Assembly: GCA_018711005.1 (NCBI GenBank)
Contig: DVIT01000016.1
Location: 37,445-101,444 of the forward strand
Direction: 5' to 3'
DNA length: 64,000 nucleotides
Origin: Candidatus Scybalocola faecigallinarum
GTDB lineage: Bacteria > Bacillota > Clostridia > Lachnospirales > Lachnospiraceae
Shown here: positions 53,268 through 62,380 of the stretch, piece after piece
Position numbering within the stretch: the stretch's first letter is position 1
Layout: the number at the start of each line of letters is the position of its first letter
Notes under the pieces: model-generated
Seen by the model: only the letters and a program-made list of their open reading frames with translations
Databases searched by the model: none
Told to the model about the DNA's origin: nothing
Made by a program: the position numbers and the translations under genes

Positions 53268-55007
53268 ATGATCGACACTGAAAAAAGGAAGCAGCCTGTA
53301 GGCATTGAAGATTTCGGGAAGATCCGCAGGGAGAATTTTTATTATGTGGATAAGACGGCGATGATCCGCGACTTGCTGAGAAAATGGGGGGAAGTCAACC
53401 TGTTTACCCGGCCGCGGCGTTTTGGAAAGTCCCTGAATATGAGCATGCTGAAGGCTTTTTTTGAAATCGGGTGTGATCCGTCGTTATTTGATGGACTGGA
53501 AATATCCCATGAAAAGGAACTGTGTGAAAAATACATGGGGAAGGTTCCTGTATTGTCTATGAGCCTAAAGGGGGTCAATGGAAATGATTATGACACTGCC
53601 CGGGCCCTTATATGTTCTGTTATTGGAGAAGAAGCACTTCGTTTTTATGATGTTTTGATAAGCAGCAGCCGGCTTAATGATGTAGAAAAGGCGCGCTATA
53701 AACAATTAGTTATGGTGGATCAGGCAAACCGGGAAAGTTTTATTATGTCTGATGCTGTTTTGATGGGCAGTCTCAGGACCCTCTCTGCATTGCTGGAAAA
53801 GCATTATGGCAGCAAGGTAATCGTTTTAATTGATGAGTATGATGTCCCGCTGTCAAAAGCAAATGAGCATGGGTATTATAAAAAAATGGTCCTTTTGCTC
53901 AGAAATATGTTTGAACAGGTCCTTAAAACCAATGAAAGTCTGTATTTTGCAGTTTTGACAGGATGCCTGAGGGTGGCAAAGGAAAGTATTTTCACAGGGC
54001 TGAATAATCTGAAAGTATTTTCTATTACCAGTGTACATTTTGATCAATACTTTGGCTTTACAGATGAGGAAGTAAAGGACATGCTTTCTTATTATGGGCT
54101 GGAGGATCGATATGATGCGGTTAAAAAATGGTATGACGGTTATTGTTTTGGCGACGCAGAGGTTTACTGCCCATGGGATGTGATCTGCTATTGTGACGAA
54201 GCGGCGGACGGAAAAACGAAGGGACCTAAAAATTACTGGTCAAATACCAGCGGCAATGATTCTGTCCGCCATTTTATTGAAAAAATGGGCAATGGCATTA
54301 TGCGTGGGGAAATGGAAACCCTGATTGCCGGTGAAACTGTGGAAAAAGAAATTCATGAAGATCTGACCTATAACCATCTTTATGACTCAGTGGAAAATTT
54401 ATGGAGCATGTTGTTTATGACCGGATATTTAACCCGGCGCGGCGGATCTGACGGAGACCTATTCCGGCTGGCTATCCCTAACATGGAGATCCGGAGTATA
54501 TTTATCCGACAGATCATGGCAATGTTCAGGGAAGATGTTGCCAAAGACGGTGTGCTTTTAAAGGAATTTTGTGATGCTCTGGAAAAAGGCAATGCACAGA
54601 AGGTAGAAACTTTGTTTAAAACTTATTTGAAAAAAACCATCAGTATTCGGGACACTTTTGCCCGGCGGCCTACGAAAGAGAATTTTTATCATGGTATTCT
54701 CCTGGGTATTTTAGGTTATAAAAATGACTGGTATTTGAAATCCAATAAAGAATCCGGAAATGGCTTCAGCGATATTTTTATCTATATTGAAGGTGCAGAT
54801 GCAGATACTGGGATCATCATCGAAGTAAAGTATGCCCAGGACCGGCAGCTTGAACAGGCCTGCCGTAATGCTATTTCCCAGATTGATAAGAACCGGTATG
54901 TGGAAGAATTAAAGGATGAAGGCTGCCATACCATTTTAAAGTACGGGATTGCCTGCTACAAAAAGGAATGTCGGGTTCTTGTTGAAAAAGAAAACATCTG
55001 TGAGTAA
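53268..55007 (+). CDS. AAA-ATPase-like / PD-(D/E)XK nuclease-like protein
   Basis: 579 residues. The N-terminal AAA-ATPase-like domain (PF09820 type) starts GIEDFGKIRRENFYYVDKT, with Walker A RPRRFGKS at 48-55 and Walker B VIVLIDEYD near 185. The C-terminus has a PD-(D/E)XK nuclease-like core (GFSDIFIY, then IIIEVKYAQ near 515-522). Such proteins are very common in gut Clostridia and Bacteroidetes, often in several copies; their function is unknown, with mobile or toxin-like roles proposed. AAGGAGG precedes the ATG. Confidence 0.85.
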   Translation: MIDTEKRKQPVGIEDFGKIRRENFYYVDKTAMIRDLLRKWGEVNLFTRPRRFGKSLNMSMLKAFFEIGCDPSLFDGLEISHEKELCEKYMGKVPVLSMSLKGVNGNDYDTARALICSVIGEEALRFYDVLISSSRLNDVEKARYKQLVMVDQANRESFIMSDAVLMGSLRTLSALLEKHYGSKVIVLIDEYDVPLSKANEHGYYKKMVLLLRNMFEQVLKTNESLYFAVLTGCLRVAKESIFTGLNNLKVFSITSVHFDQYFGFTDEEVKDMLSYYGLEDRYDAVKKWYDGYCFGDAEVYCPWDVICYCDEAADGKTKGPKNYWSNTSGNDSVRHFIEKMGNGIMRGEMETLIAGETVEKEIHEDLTYNHLYDSVENLWSMLFMTGYLTRRGGSDGDLFRLAIPNMEIRSIFIRQIMAMFREDVAKDGVLLKEFCDALEKGNAQKVETLFKTYLKKTISIRDTFARRPTKENFYHGILLGILGYKNDWYLKSNKESGNGFSDIFIYIEGADADTGIIIEVKYAQDRQLEQACRNAISQIDKNRYVEELKDEGCHTILKYGIACYKKECRVLVEKENICE

Positions 55008-55034
55008 TGACCAGAATGAGTGGAGGAATCAGAT

Positions 55035-56408
55035 TTGAAAAAGAATAAATATGAAATCGATATGTGCAATGGTTCTATCATGGATAAGTTGATTTCATTT
55101 GCACTGCCGCTGATGCTTTCAAGTATTTTGCAGCTTATGTTTAATGCGGTGGATATTATTGTTGTGGGACGGTTTTCCGGCAGCCAGGCTTTGGCGGCGG
55201 TAGGCTCTACCACAGCGCTGATCAATATTTTTACAAACCTGTTTATTGGTATTTCCCTTGGGGCCAATGTGCTTGCCGCCCGTTATTTTGCGGCAGGCCA
55301 TGATAAGGAAATGTCAGAAGCCGTACATACGGCCATTGCCTTTGCCATGATCAGCGGTATTGTCATGGCTGTGGCAGGCGTAAGTATTTCCCGCCTGGCT
55401 CTGGATCTTATGGATACGCCGGCTGATGTGATCGACCTGTCGGCGGTCTATATGCGGATCTACTTTTTAGGAATGCCGTTTTTTATGCTGTATAATTATG
55501 GCGCAGCCATACTTCGGGCTGTGGGAGATACAAAGCGGCCGCTGATCTTTTTGGCTGTGGCAGGTATGGCCAATGTGGTCCTGGATCTTTTGCTGGTGAT
55601 CGTTATTCCTCTGGGGGTTGCCGGCGTGGCCATCGGCACAGTTACATCCCAGATGATCTCCTGTATTTTTGTGCTCCGCTGCCTTTATAAAACTGATGCC
55701 AGCTATCAGCTTCGTTTTTCAAAGCTTAAGATCCGCTGGGGCTATCTGAAATGGATATTTCAGGTCGGTATTCCGGCAGGTATTCAAAGTACAGTGATTA
55801 ATTTTTCTAATGTCCTGCTTCAGTCCTCGGTCAACTCTTTTGGCTCCATAGCCATGGCCGGGTACACAGCGGCCAACAATATTCTTGGCTTTTTATATGT
55901 GTCTGTCAATTCAGTCACACAGGCATGTATGAGTTTTACAAGCCAAAATTACAGTGTGGGAAAACAAAAGCGTATTGACCGGGTACTTTTGGACTGCGGG
56001 ATTATTACCGTAGTGGTTTCTGTAGTGCTGGGCGTAGGGGCCTATGTTTTTGGTTCTCAGATCCTGACCATTTATACAACAGACCCGGAAGTGATCCAGT
56101 GCGGCCTTGAAATCCTGTCCATTACGACGGTGCCTTACTTTTTGTGCGGGATCATGGATTTATTTCCCGGATCCATGCGTGGTATGGGCCACTCCGGCGT
56201 GCCTATGATCCTGTCCATTATTGGAACTGTCGGAACCCGTATTGTATGGATTTATGCCTTTTTCCCACATAATCGTTCCTTGTATTTCCTGTTTATTTCC
56301 TATCCCGGCTCCTGGATCTTTACGATCATCATGCAGGTGATCTGTTTCTATTATGTAAGGAAAAAGAGTATCCGGGAAATGAAAGCTGCAGGCGTATATA
56401 CGGTATGA
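55035..56408 (+). CDS. MATE family efflux transporter
   Basis: 457 residues, 12 membrane helices. Begins near IDMCNGSIMDKLISFALPLM; VDIIVVGRFSGSQALAAVGS is the usual MATE first-helix signature. It exports cationic drugs or metabolites using Na+ or H+. The TTG at 55035 is chosen because GGAGG lies eight bases before it; the frame also opens at a GTG inside that site. The AraC gene overlaps it by four bases. Confidence 0.88.
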   Translation: MKKNKYEIDMCNGSIMDKLISFALPLMLSSILQLMFNAVDIIVVGRFSGSQALAAVGSTTALINIFTNLFIGISLGANVLAARYFAAGHDKEMSEAVHTAIAFAMISGIVMAVAGVSISRLALDLMDTPADVIDLSAVYMRIYFLGMPFFMLYNYGAAILRAVGDTKRPLIFLAVAGMANVVLDLLLVIVIPLGVAGVAIGTVTSQMISCIFVLRCLYKTDASYQLRFSKLKIRWGYLKWIFQVGIPAGIQSTVINFSNVLLQSSVNSFGSIAMAGYTAANNILGFLYVSVNSVTQACMSFTSQNYSVGKQKRIDRVLLDCGIITVVVSVVLGVGAYVFGSQILTIYTTDPEVIQCGLEILSITTVPYFLCGIMDLFPGSMRGMGHSGVPMILSIIGTVGTRIVWIYAFFPHNRSLYFLFISYPGSWIFTIIMQVICFYYVRKKSIREMKAAGVYTV

Positions 56409-57418
56409 GTTTTATGAATGACCATTTACGGGGAATTTTTGCGGCCCAGGAAAAAGAAGATCTGGACCGTATGACGGTTAATTTTTCGCAGGCTGTCCGG
56501 AAAGAATTTCATAATATGCCGGAAAATATAAACGGCTTTGGAAAAAATGTCTATACGCCTGGTGAAATTATGGCATTTTCCATAAAGAAAACGCTGGTAA
56601 GGGTTTCTTCGGAATTAAGCCTGCGAAAGCATACCCTGTGTCAGGTGCCCTATTACCATACCCATGATTTTTATGAGCTGATCTATGTTTATCAGGGCAG
56701 GGGCGGGCAGTATTTGCCGGATGAAAAGGAACCTTTGGAAATGGGCGAAGGGGCTCTGTGTCTTTTAACGCCGGGAAAGATCCATGCAATGATGCCTGCA
56801 GCGGAAAATGATATTGTGTTAAAGCTGATCCTGCCCGGCAATGTATTTAAAGGTCTGATGGAACGCTTTGAAACCGATGGGGCTAAGGCGTGGGCGCAAA
56901 AGCTTTTAATGCCCAATGAGCTGTACCGGTTTCTGGCGGTGTTAGGGACTGATATGAAGCTAAAGCTTTTAATGGAAGGCCTTTTAGAAGAAATGTACCG
57001 GAAGGAAGGATGCCAAAGGCTTGTTGTGGACAGTCTGCTGAACCTGCTGTTTGTCAGCCTTGAGCGCACCGTAATGGAGCACAGGCAGGGCGGTTTTCTT
57101 TATGCAGTTTCCAATTATATCCGAAAAAATCTTCCGGATGCATGTCTTAAAGGCCTGGCGGATGAAATGGGATACAGCCCGCGGCATATGGGGCGTAAGA
57201 TCATGGAGGCATCCGGCGGCAGCTTTTCTGATCTTTTAACCCGGATACGGCTCCAAAGGGCGGCAGAGCTGCTGCAGGATACCCATTTGCCGGTAGAAGC
57301 AGTGGCCAGAGAGTGCGGGTATCAGACCACTTCCGGATTTTACAAAGGTTTTATAAAAATATACGGCATGGCTCCGGGAGAATACCGGGCCCGCGCTTTA
57401 AAACAATTTAATCAGTGA
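56405..57418 (+). CDS. AraC family regulator with cupin-like sensor
   Basis: 337 residues. The N-terminal region from about 75-160 is cupin-like (YYHTHDFYELIYVYQGRG, GEGALCLLTPGKIHAM), and the C-terminal 100 residues carry two HTH motifs (LKGLADEMGYSPRHMGRKIM and VEAVARECGYQTTSGFYKGF). Overlap with the MATE gene suggests it controls that exporter. Ligand unknown. Confidence 0.88.
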   Translation: MSFMNDHLRGIFAAQEKEDLDRMTVNFSQAVRKEFHNMPENINGFGKNVYTPGEIMAFSIKKTLVRVSSELSLRKHTLCQVPYYHTHDFYELIYVYQGRGGQYLPDEKEPLEMGEGALCLLTPGKIHAMMPAAENDIVLKLILPGNVFKGLMERFETDGAKAWAQKLLMPNELYRFLAVLGTDMKLKLLMEGLLEEMYRKEGCQRLVVDSLLNLLFVSLERTVMEHRQGGFLYAVSNYIRKNLPDACLKGLADEMGYSPRHMGRKIMEASGGSFSDLLTRIRLQRAAELLQDTHLPVEAVARECGYQTTSGFYKGFIKIYGMAPGEYRARALKQFNQ

Positions 57419-57428
57419 CAGCAGTATA

Positions 57429-57455
57429 TCACCGGCTTTTGGGCCGGTGATTGTC
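57429..57455 (+). terminator. Terminator of the MATE-AraC pair
   Basis: Eight-base arms TCACCGGC/GCCGGTGA around TTTTGG, then TTGTCGTTT. Confidence 0.65.
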
Positions 57456-57544
57456 GTTTCAGGACAAATCTATGCCCTGTCAGGACATTGCCGGATAAAG
57501 GAAGGACATGGTATGATCTTTGGAAGAAAAGGGGGAGATCGCTT

Positions 57545-58416
57545 ATGAAAAGCAGAACAAAAAACCATCTGTCTGAAGAAAAAATAAAAGAACTGGTCCG
57601 CATCCATTTTGGCAGCAGCTGTGAGATCGGAGCGATCACGGAGCTTAAAGGCGGTATGTTTAATGCCATTTACCGGATCCAACGGATCAGGGAAAAGGAT
57701 GGGCTCATATTAAAGGTCGGGGTGGCTCCGGGGACAAAAAAAAGCTGGGGCAGGAAGATGTGGACAGGATCCGTAAGGAAATGGCCGGATATTTGGCCCA
57801 GCTCCATAATATCCATGGGGATTACTTTGGGTATTTCACTAAGGAAGAAAGCCGGCAATACAAAACGTGGAAAATGGCTTTTTTCCGTATGTTTTCTCAG
57901 ATACTTAAGGACAGCCGTGCCCATGGAGTAAAGCTTCCTTATAGGGAAATCCAGGACACACTTAAAAGGCATTCCCGGCTGCTGGAAGATGTTGGTACGC
58001 CATCTCTTGTGGAATATGACTGCCATGAAGGCAATATTTTTGTGAAAAATGCAGGCAGCGGTTATCATATTGAAGGAATTCTGGATTTTGAAAGAGCCTT
58101 TTGGGGAGATCCTGCGGCGGATTTTCCGGCTGCATTTATTTTTAAGGATGATCTGAGAAAAGAAAAAGCCTTTCTGGCAGCATATATGGAAGCAACGGGG
58201 AAAACGGCCTATACAAAAGCGGATGAAAATAAGTATCAGCTGTATCGTTTGTATATTTTGACCATTATGGCCGCAGAAACGTTCCGGTATGGATTTTTAT
58301 ATGGCAGGCTCCAGGGCATGTGGGCCAAAAGCCAGATCAAAAAGTGCCTGAAATATCTGGAGGGGGATGGCAATGGAAGATGCACAAAAACGCCGGATGA
58401 TGGAGGAAATGCCTGA
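57545..58416 (+). pseudogene. Phosphotransferase (APH-like), internally deleted and frameshifted
   Basis: The first frame gives an APH/choline-kinase-like N-lobe (ELKGGMFNAIYRI, then LILKVGVAPGT with the ATP-binding Lys) from an ATG at 57545 with AGGGGGAG upstream. At an A8 run (about 57735-57743) the reading frame must change, and it resumes with KLGQEDVDRIRKEMAGYLAQ. About 60 residues that normally join these parts are absent. The C-lobe is complete: LVEYDCHEGNIFV (catalytic loop with HEGN, D in the preceding YDCH) and GILDFERAFWGD. Both deletion and shift point to an inactive gene. The MATE gene overlaps its end. Confidence 0.8.
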
Positions 58417-59719
58417 ACCGCAGCTTTTGTGGAAAATGGCAGGCCCGTCCATGGCAGGGGTCATGGCCTATAATTTATACAATATTTTTGATACATTATT
58501 TGTATCTCAGGGAACAGGCGCCAGCGGCGTGGGAGGCATCGCTGTGTCATTTCCATTATTTATTTTTTTATCGGCAGTATCCTCCACGTTAGGCAGCGGG
58601 GCGGCGTCAGTGATTTCAAGGGCGCTGGGAAAAGGGGATATAAACCTGGCGGCAAAAGCAGCGACCAATACATTTGCTCTGTTTTACGCCACAGCCCTGC
58701 TGATCACTGTATGCGGGCTGGTCTGGCTGGATGAGCTGCTGATGTTCATGGGTGTGACTCAGAGCCTTATGCCCTATGCCCGGGCCTATACGCGGATCAT
58801 CCTGCTGGGGGCAGTGACCAGCACCGGTTTTTCAAGCCTTATACGGGCCGAAGGCAGCAGCCGGTATGCCATGTACATTTGGGTAATCCCTATGTGTGCC
58901 AATATTGTTTTAGACAGCCTGTTTATTTTTGCCCTGCATATGGGCGTTACAGGGGCTGCGGTTGGGACTGTTGCGGCCCAGTGTATCTCTATGGGCATGA
59001 GTATTTACTATTTTTTTATTTCAGGAAAAAGTGTCCTTCATATACAGCGAAGGCACTTTGCCCCGGATTTTAGTCTGATGGGAGAAATGATCAGTATTGG
59101 GCTGCCGTCTTTTTTGCAAATGGGCGGTCAGTCCGTGGCCCTGGTTTTGGTGAACCGGCTTCTGAAAATTTATAGCGGAGATATGGCTATAAGCGCCTAT
59201 GGCATTGTTAATAGGATCATTGTTTTTATTTCATTTCCTATTCAGGGCCTTGCCCAAGGGCTTGCTCCGGTGATCGGATATAATAAAGGCGCAGACAAAT
59301 ATGTACGGACGAAAAAGCTGTTAAAGACAGCCGCCATCATGGCCGGGGTCTATGGGATCGGCGCATTTTTGGCCGTTCTGGCAGGGGCAGAAGGGCTGAT
59401 GAGGATTTTTACCGGGGATCCCCAGGTGCAGCATACGGGAAGCCATATGCTTGGCATTATCAGCAGCGCTCTGGTATTTAGTGGCATACAGACCATGGAA
59501 ACGGTTTATTTTCAGGCTGCCGGCAAAAAAGCGCTGTCCCTGTTTCTTGCTCTTTTGGGACAGGTTTTGTGCTTTATCCCCGGTTTGCTTGTTTTAGCCA
59601 ATACTTTGGGCCAGGACGGCATTTGGTACGCGTTCCCTGTGTCTGCTTTTGCGGCTTTTGGAATATCCACATGGGCCGTAGGCCTGGAGGGACGAAGACG
59701 TAACAGTGCAGCTGGCTGA
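58373..59719 (+). CDS. MATE family efflux transporter (second)
   Basis: 448 residues, about 12 helices. LWKMAGPSMAGVMAYNLYNI opens the first helix, and the MATE pattern DTLFVSQGTGASGVGGIAV follows. It belongs to the DinF/NorM-like group and is not closely similar to the transporter at 55035. GGAGGGGG sits seven bases before the ATG at 58373, whereas the ATG at 58367 is too close. Confidence 0.88.
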   Translation: MEDAQKRRMMEEMPEPQLLWKMAGPSMAGVMAYNLYNIFDTLFVSQGTGASGVGGIAVSFPLFIFLSAVSSTLGSGAASVISRALGKGDINLAAKAATNTFALFYATALLITVCGLVWLDELLMFMGVTQSLMPYARAYTRIILLGAVTSTGFSSLIRAEGSSRYAMYIWVIPMCANIVLDSLFIFALHMGVTGAAVGTVAAQCISMGMSIYYFFISGKSVLHIQRRHFAPDFSLMGEMISIGLPSFLQMGGQSVALVLVNRLLKIYSGDMAISAYGIVNRIIVFISFPIQGLAQGLAPVIGYNKGADKYVRTKKLLKTAAIMAGVYGIGAFLAVLAGAEGLMRIFTGDPQVQHTGSHMLGIISSALVFSGIQTMETVYFQAAGKKALSLFLALLGQVLCFIPGLLVLANTLGQDGIWYAFPVSAFAAFGISTWAVGLEGRRRNSAAG

Positions 59720-59750
59720 ACTGTTCCACGCAGGCCGTAAAATCTTTGGC

Positions 59751-59785
59751 ACACCTCTTGACATGATATAAGAGGTGTGTTATTT
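59751..59785 (+). terminator. Hairpin overlapping a promoter
   Basis: ACACCTCTT/AAGAGGTGT with a 10-nt loop ends the second MATE gene. TTGACA (59758-59763) and TATTTT (59781-59786), 17 bp apart, lie within and just after it, so termination and initiation share this segment. Confidence 0.6.
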
Positions 59786-59795
59786 TATGTATAGA

Positions 59796-59814
59796 TGTAA
59801 CAATAATAGTTACA
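59796..59814 (+). promoter_or_regulatory. 19-bp dyad at the start of transcription, probable operator
   Basis: TGTAAC and GTTACA around AATAATA, ten bases after the -10 box at 59781-59786. The position suits a repressor of the flavin/ferredoxin gene. The cognate regulator is not in this window. Confidence 0.55.
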
Positions 59815-59874
59815 ATTGAGGCGATGCAAGATTACAGTGCAGCAGCATAACCTGCAGGAAGCAGAGGTGTTTTC

Positions 59875-60507
59875 ATGGAAACAAAGGATTATTTAAAGAT
59901 TTTAAGAGATGAGATTCATTCCGCAGTGATCGCCACTGTGGATGGCCAAGGGCATCCGGCGGCCCGGGTCATTGACATTATGCTGGCGGATGACAACAGC
60001 CTGTATTTTATTACGGCAAAAGGAAAGGCATTTTATAAACAGCTGATGGATGATCCTTATGTGGCCATCAGCGGTATGTGCGGCGGTGAGGGAAGTATGA
60101 ATAAAAAGGCCATTTCCATCCAGGGCCGTGCCAGAAACATCGGTTCACAAAAGCTTTTGGAGGTATTTCGGGAAAATCCGTATATGGCTCAGATTTATCC
60201 TTCCCAGGAGAGCCGCATGGCTCTGGAGGTTTTCCAGGTTGACGAGGGACAGGGAGAATTTTTTGATCTGTCGGCAAAGCCTGTTTTCCGGGATACATTT
60301 GTCCTTGGGGACAGAACAAAAGCCGACAGGATTCCCGGCGGTTACCGGATTACGGATCAGTGCCGGGGCTGCGGAAAATGCGCTTTAACATGTCCTCAAA
60401 ACTGTATTGACATATCTGTCCGTCCGGCAGTGATCCATCAGGAACATTGCCTGCATTGCGGCAACTGCCTGGCAGTATGTTCTTATGGCGCAGTTGAAAA
60501 ACGTTGA
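59875..60507 (+). CDS. Pyridoxamine 5'-phosphate oxidase-like flavoprotein fused to a 2[4Fe-4S] ferredoxin domain
   Basis: 210 residues. The first 140 are a split-barrel FMN-binding domain of the PNPOx-like group (VIATVDGQGHPAARVIDIML). The last 50 hold two clusters of Cys: CRGCGKCALTCPQNC and CLHCGNCLAVC, which should bind two [4Fe-4S] centres. Such fusions are redox proteins of unknown substrate and are common in anaerobes. Control is probably through the dyad at 59796. Confidence 0.85.
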   Translation: METKDYLKILRDEIHSAVIATVDGQGHPAARVIDIMLADDNSLYFITAKGKAFYKQLMDDPYVAISGMCGGEGSMNKKAISIQGRARNIGSQKLLEVFRENPYMAQIYPSQESRMALEVFQVDEGQGEFFDLSAKPVFRDTFVLGDRTKADRIPGGYRITDQCRGCGKCALTCPQNCIDISVRPAVIHQEHCLHCGNCLAVCSYGAVEKR

Positions 60508-60538
60508 TGAAAACTGAACTTATATTTAGGAGGAGCGT

Positions 60539-61333
60539 ATGGTCATGACACATAGCGAACAGCGGCTTTATTTAATTCAAGAATTACTGGCGGAAGATTC
60601 AAGATACTTTGGGATTTCTATTCCATCCGGTGCGCAGGAGCAGAAAGATTTGCTGCGAAGTTTGATGAATGTGCGTATGCCGAAGCCAATTTCAAAAGAT
60701 TTTTTGAAAGTACAGGACGAATATTTAAAAGCAGAGCGGGATGCCAGAGGGATCACAGATTGCGGGGCATTGCCGGGGCTGTCATCCGATGAGCGGATTG
60801 TATTATGGCAGGGGGATATTACCACGTTAAAGGCGGACGCTATTGTTAATGCAGCTAACAGCGCATTAAGGGGATGCTTTCATCCGCTGCATTCCTGTAT
60901 TGATAACATGATCCATTCCAGGAGCGGTATACAGCTGCGGCTTTTATGCGATGAGATCATGAACCGGCAGGGTCATGAGGAACCGACCGGCAGGGCAAAG
61001 ATCACGCCGGCCTTTAATCTGCCGTGTAAATATATCCTGCATACAGTAGGCCCGATCATTTACGGGCATGTTACCAAAAAAGACAGGGAGCTTTTGGCTT
61101 CCTGCTATCAATCCTGCCTGGAGCTGGCTGTGGAAAACGGGTGCAAAAGCATTGCCTTTTGCTGTATTTCCACCGGGGAATTTCATTTCCCAAATGCGCA
61201 GGCCGCCAGGATTGCTGTAGAGACCGTGAGACAATTTTTAGCGGAGAAAAATCCGGATCTCCGGGTGATCTTTAATGTATTTAAAGATGTAGATCGGGAG
61301 ATTTATGAAAATCTTTTGTGCGTACCCCGATGA
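60539..61333 (+). CDS. Macrodomain protein, zinc-type protein-ADP-ribose hydrolase
   Basis: 264 residues. The macrodomain core is WQGDITTLKADAIVNAANSAL (105-125 region), followed by GCFHPLHSCIDNMIHSRSG. Cys and His here, and in the later segments, fit the zinc-binding macrodomain subclass often linked to SirTM/lipoate-carrier systems. The ADP-ribose loop is CCISTGEFHFP. It would remove ADP-ribose from proteins. No sirtuin or GcvH-like gene is adjacent in this window. AGGAGGAGC upstream; the ATG at 60545 is an alternative start. Confidence 0.83.
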   Translation: MVMTHSEQRLYLIQELLAEDSRYFGISIPSGAQEQKDLLRSLMNVRMPKPISKDFLKVQDEYLKAERDARGITDCGALPGLSSDERIVLWQGDITTLKADAIVNAANSALRGCFHPLHSCIDNMIHSRSGIQLRLLCDEIMNRQGHEEPTGRAKITPAFNLPCKYILHTVGPIIYGHVTKKDRELLASCYQSCLELAVENGCKSIAFCCISTGEFHFPNAQAARIAVETVRQFLAEKNPDLRVIFNVFKDVDREIYENLLCVPR

Positions 61334-61500
61334 TCGAAATTAACATTATATAAACATTATTCAGACAAAATAAAAATATATCCCTGTCATAATAAGCCCA
61401 TTAGTTAAAAAGACAGGGATGATCATTATGAAACAACACATTTCTTTTTTTAAACAAGTAAACCTATGGTCTGGGTTAAATGGATGGGAAGTGATGCGCC
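61334..61500. other. AT-rich gap with hairpin and 27-codon frame
   Basis: ATCCCTGTC/GACAGGGAT arms (61380-61420) flank a 23-nt loop without T-run. From 61428 a 27-codon frame (MKQHISFFKQVNLW...) runs to 61511, into the broken acyltransferase; it has a GGGAT-like ribosome binding site at best. I do not call it a gene. Confidence 0.4.
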
Positions 61501-62330
61501 ATGAGACTTGACAGCAGCGCCAATATTTATCCCGCCATCGCTACAACGGCATATCCCCAGGTATACCGCCTTACTGTCAGTATGGCCACTGCTGTGGTGC
61601 CTGGGCTGTTAAAGGCGGCAGTGAGAGATATACTGCCGTTCTTTCCTGAATTTTGCGTCAGCATGGCCCGGGGAACTTTTTGGTATACTTTTGAGCCGGC
61701 GGATCTGTTTCCTCAGGTTGAGCCGGAATACGAGTCACAGCCCAGGCCTTTTGAACCGTCTGACTTACAGTTTCGTATCTTATATGAGAAAAATAAAATC
61801 CATTTAGAAGCATTTCACGCGTTGACCGACGGCAGCGGTGCTGTAGATTTTCTCCACAGTATTTGCTGCGGATGCCTCTGGCAGGACTGAAAGCAGTGAG
61901 CAATGCATATGATGTAACCGTGTGTGAGCTGCTGACGGCTGTATGCTTGTATGGACTGATGCTGGAATACCGGGATGAAGCTGTACGGGAAGGCCGCATT
62001 TTCCGCATTGCAGTCCCTGTAAATCTTCGGCCTTATTTCAAAGAAGAAACGCCAAGAAATTTTTTTACATGTATTCCGGTTGAACTGGATCCTGCACAGG
62101 ATCAAACACCAATTTGGCCCAGAACCATTTATGCGTGAAGCTGATCCAGCTGATCCGGGCCCTTGGGATCCCGGGAACCGTGGAAACGCATGGTATGAAG
62201 TGGTGGTCCGGCCAAAAGGAACAAAAGGTGGAATTATGGAAAAAAACTATTTTATCACAGGAATTAACGGTTTTTAGGAAGAACATTGGCCGGTATGCTG
62301 CCGGAAGCAGGAGGAATATGGGTATGGGCA
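61501..62330 (+). pseudogene. Broken condensation-domain acyltransferase (alcohol acetyltransferase-like)
   Basis: Fragment 1 (61501-61890) has IYPAIATTAYPQVYRLTVSM and the HALTDGSGA form of the HxxxDG catalytic motif. Fragment 2 in another frame (61863-62138) has AVSNAYDVTVCELLTAV and FRIAVPVNLRPYF, which belong to the second half of such enzymes. A third scrap (about 62114-62330) keeps a few residues. The middle is missing, and frames are shifted at least twice. A full protein would be about 420 residues. Not functional. Confidence 0.75.
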
Positions 62331-62380
62331 ATTTAATATTTTTCTGTTTACAGAGGAACAGCAGCAGACGGTGCCACCTG

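Noticed and set aside
53268..55007. Transposase or phage gene
   Set aside because: Motifs are those of the AAA-ATPase-like/PD-(D/E)XK family; no inverted repeats or target duplications were seen at its ends.
61428..61511. 27-codon small gene
   Set aside because: No convincing ribosome binding site or family; it runs into a pseudogene.
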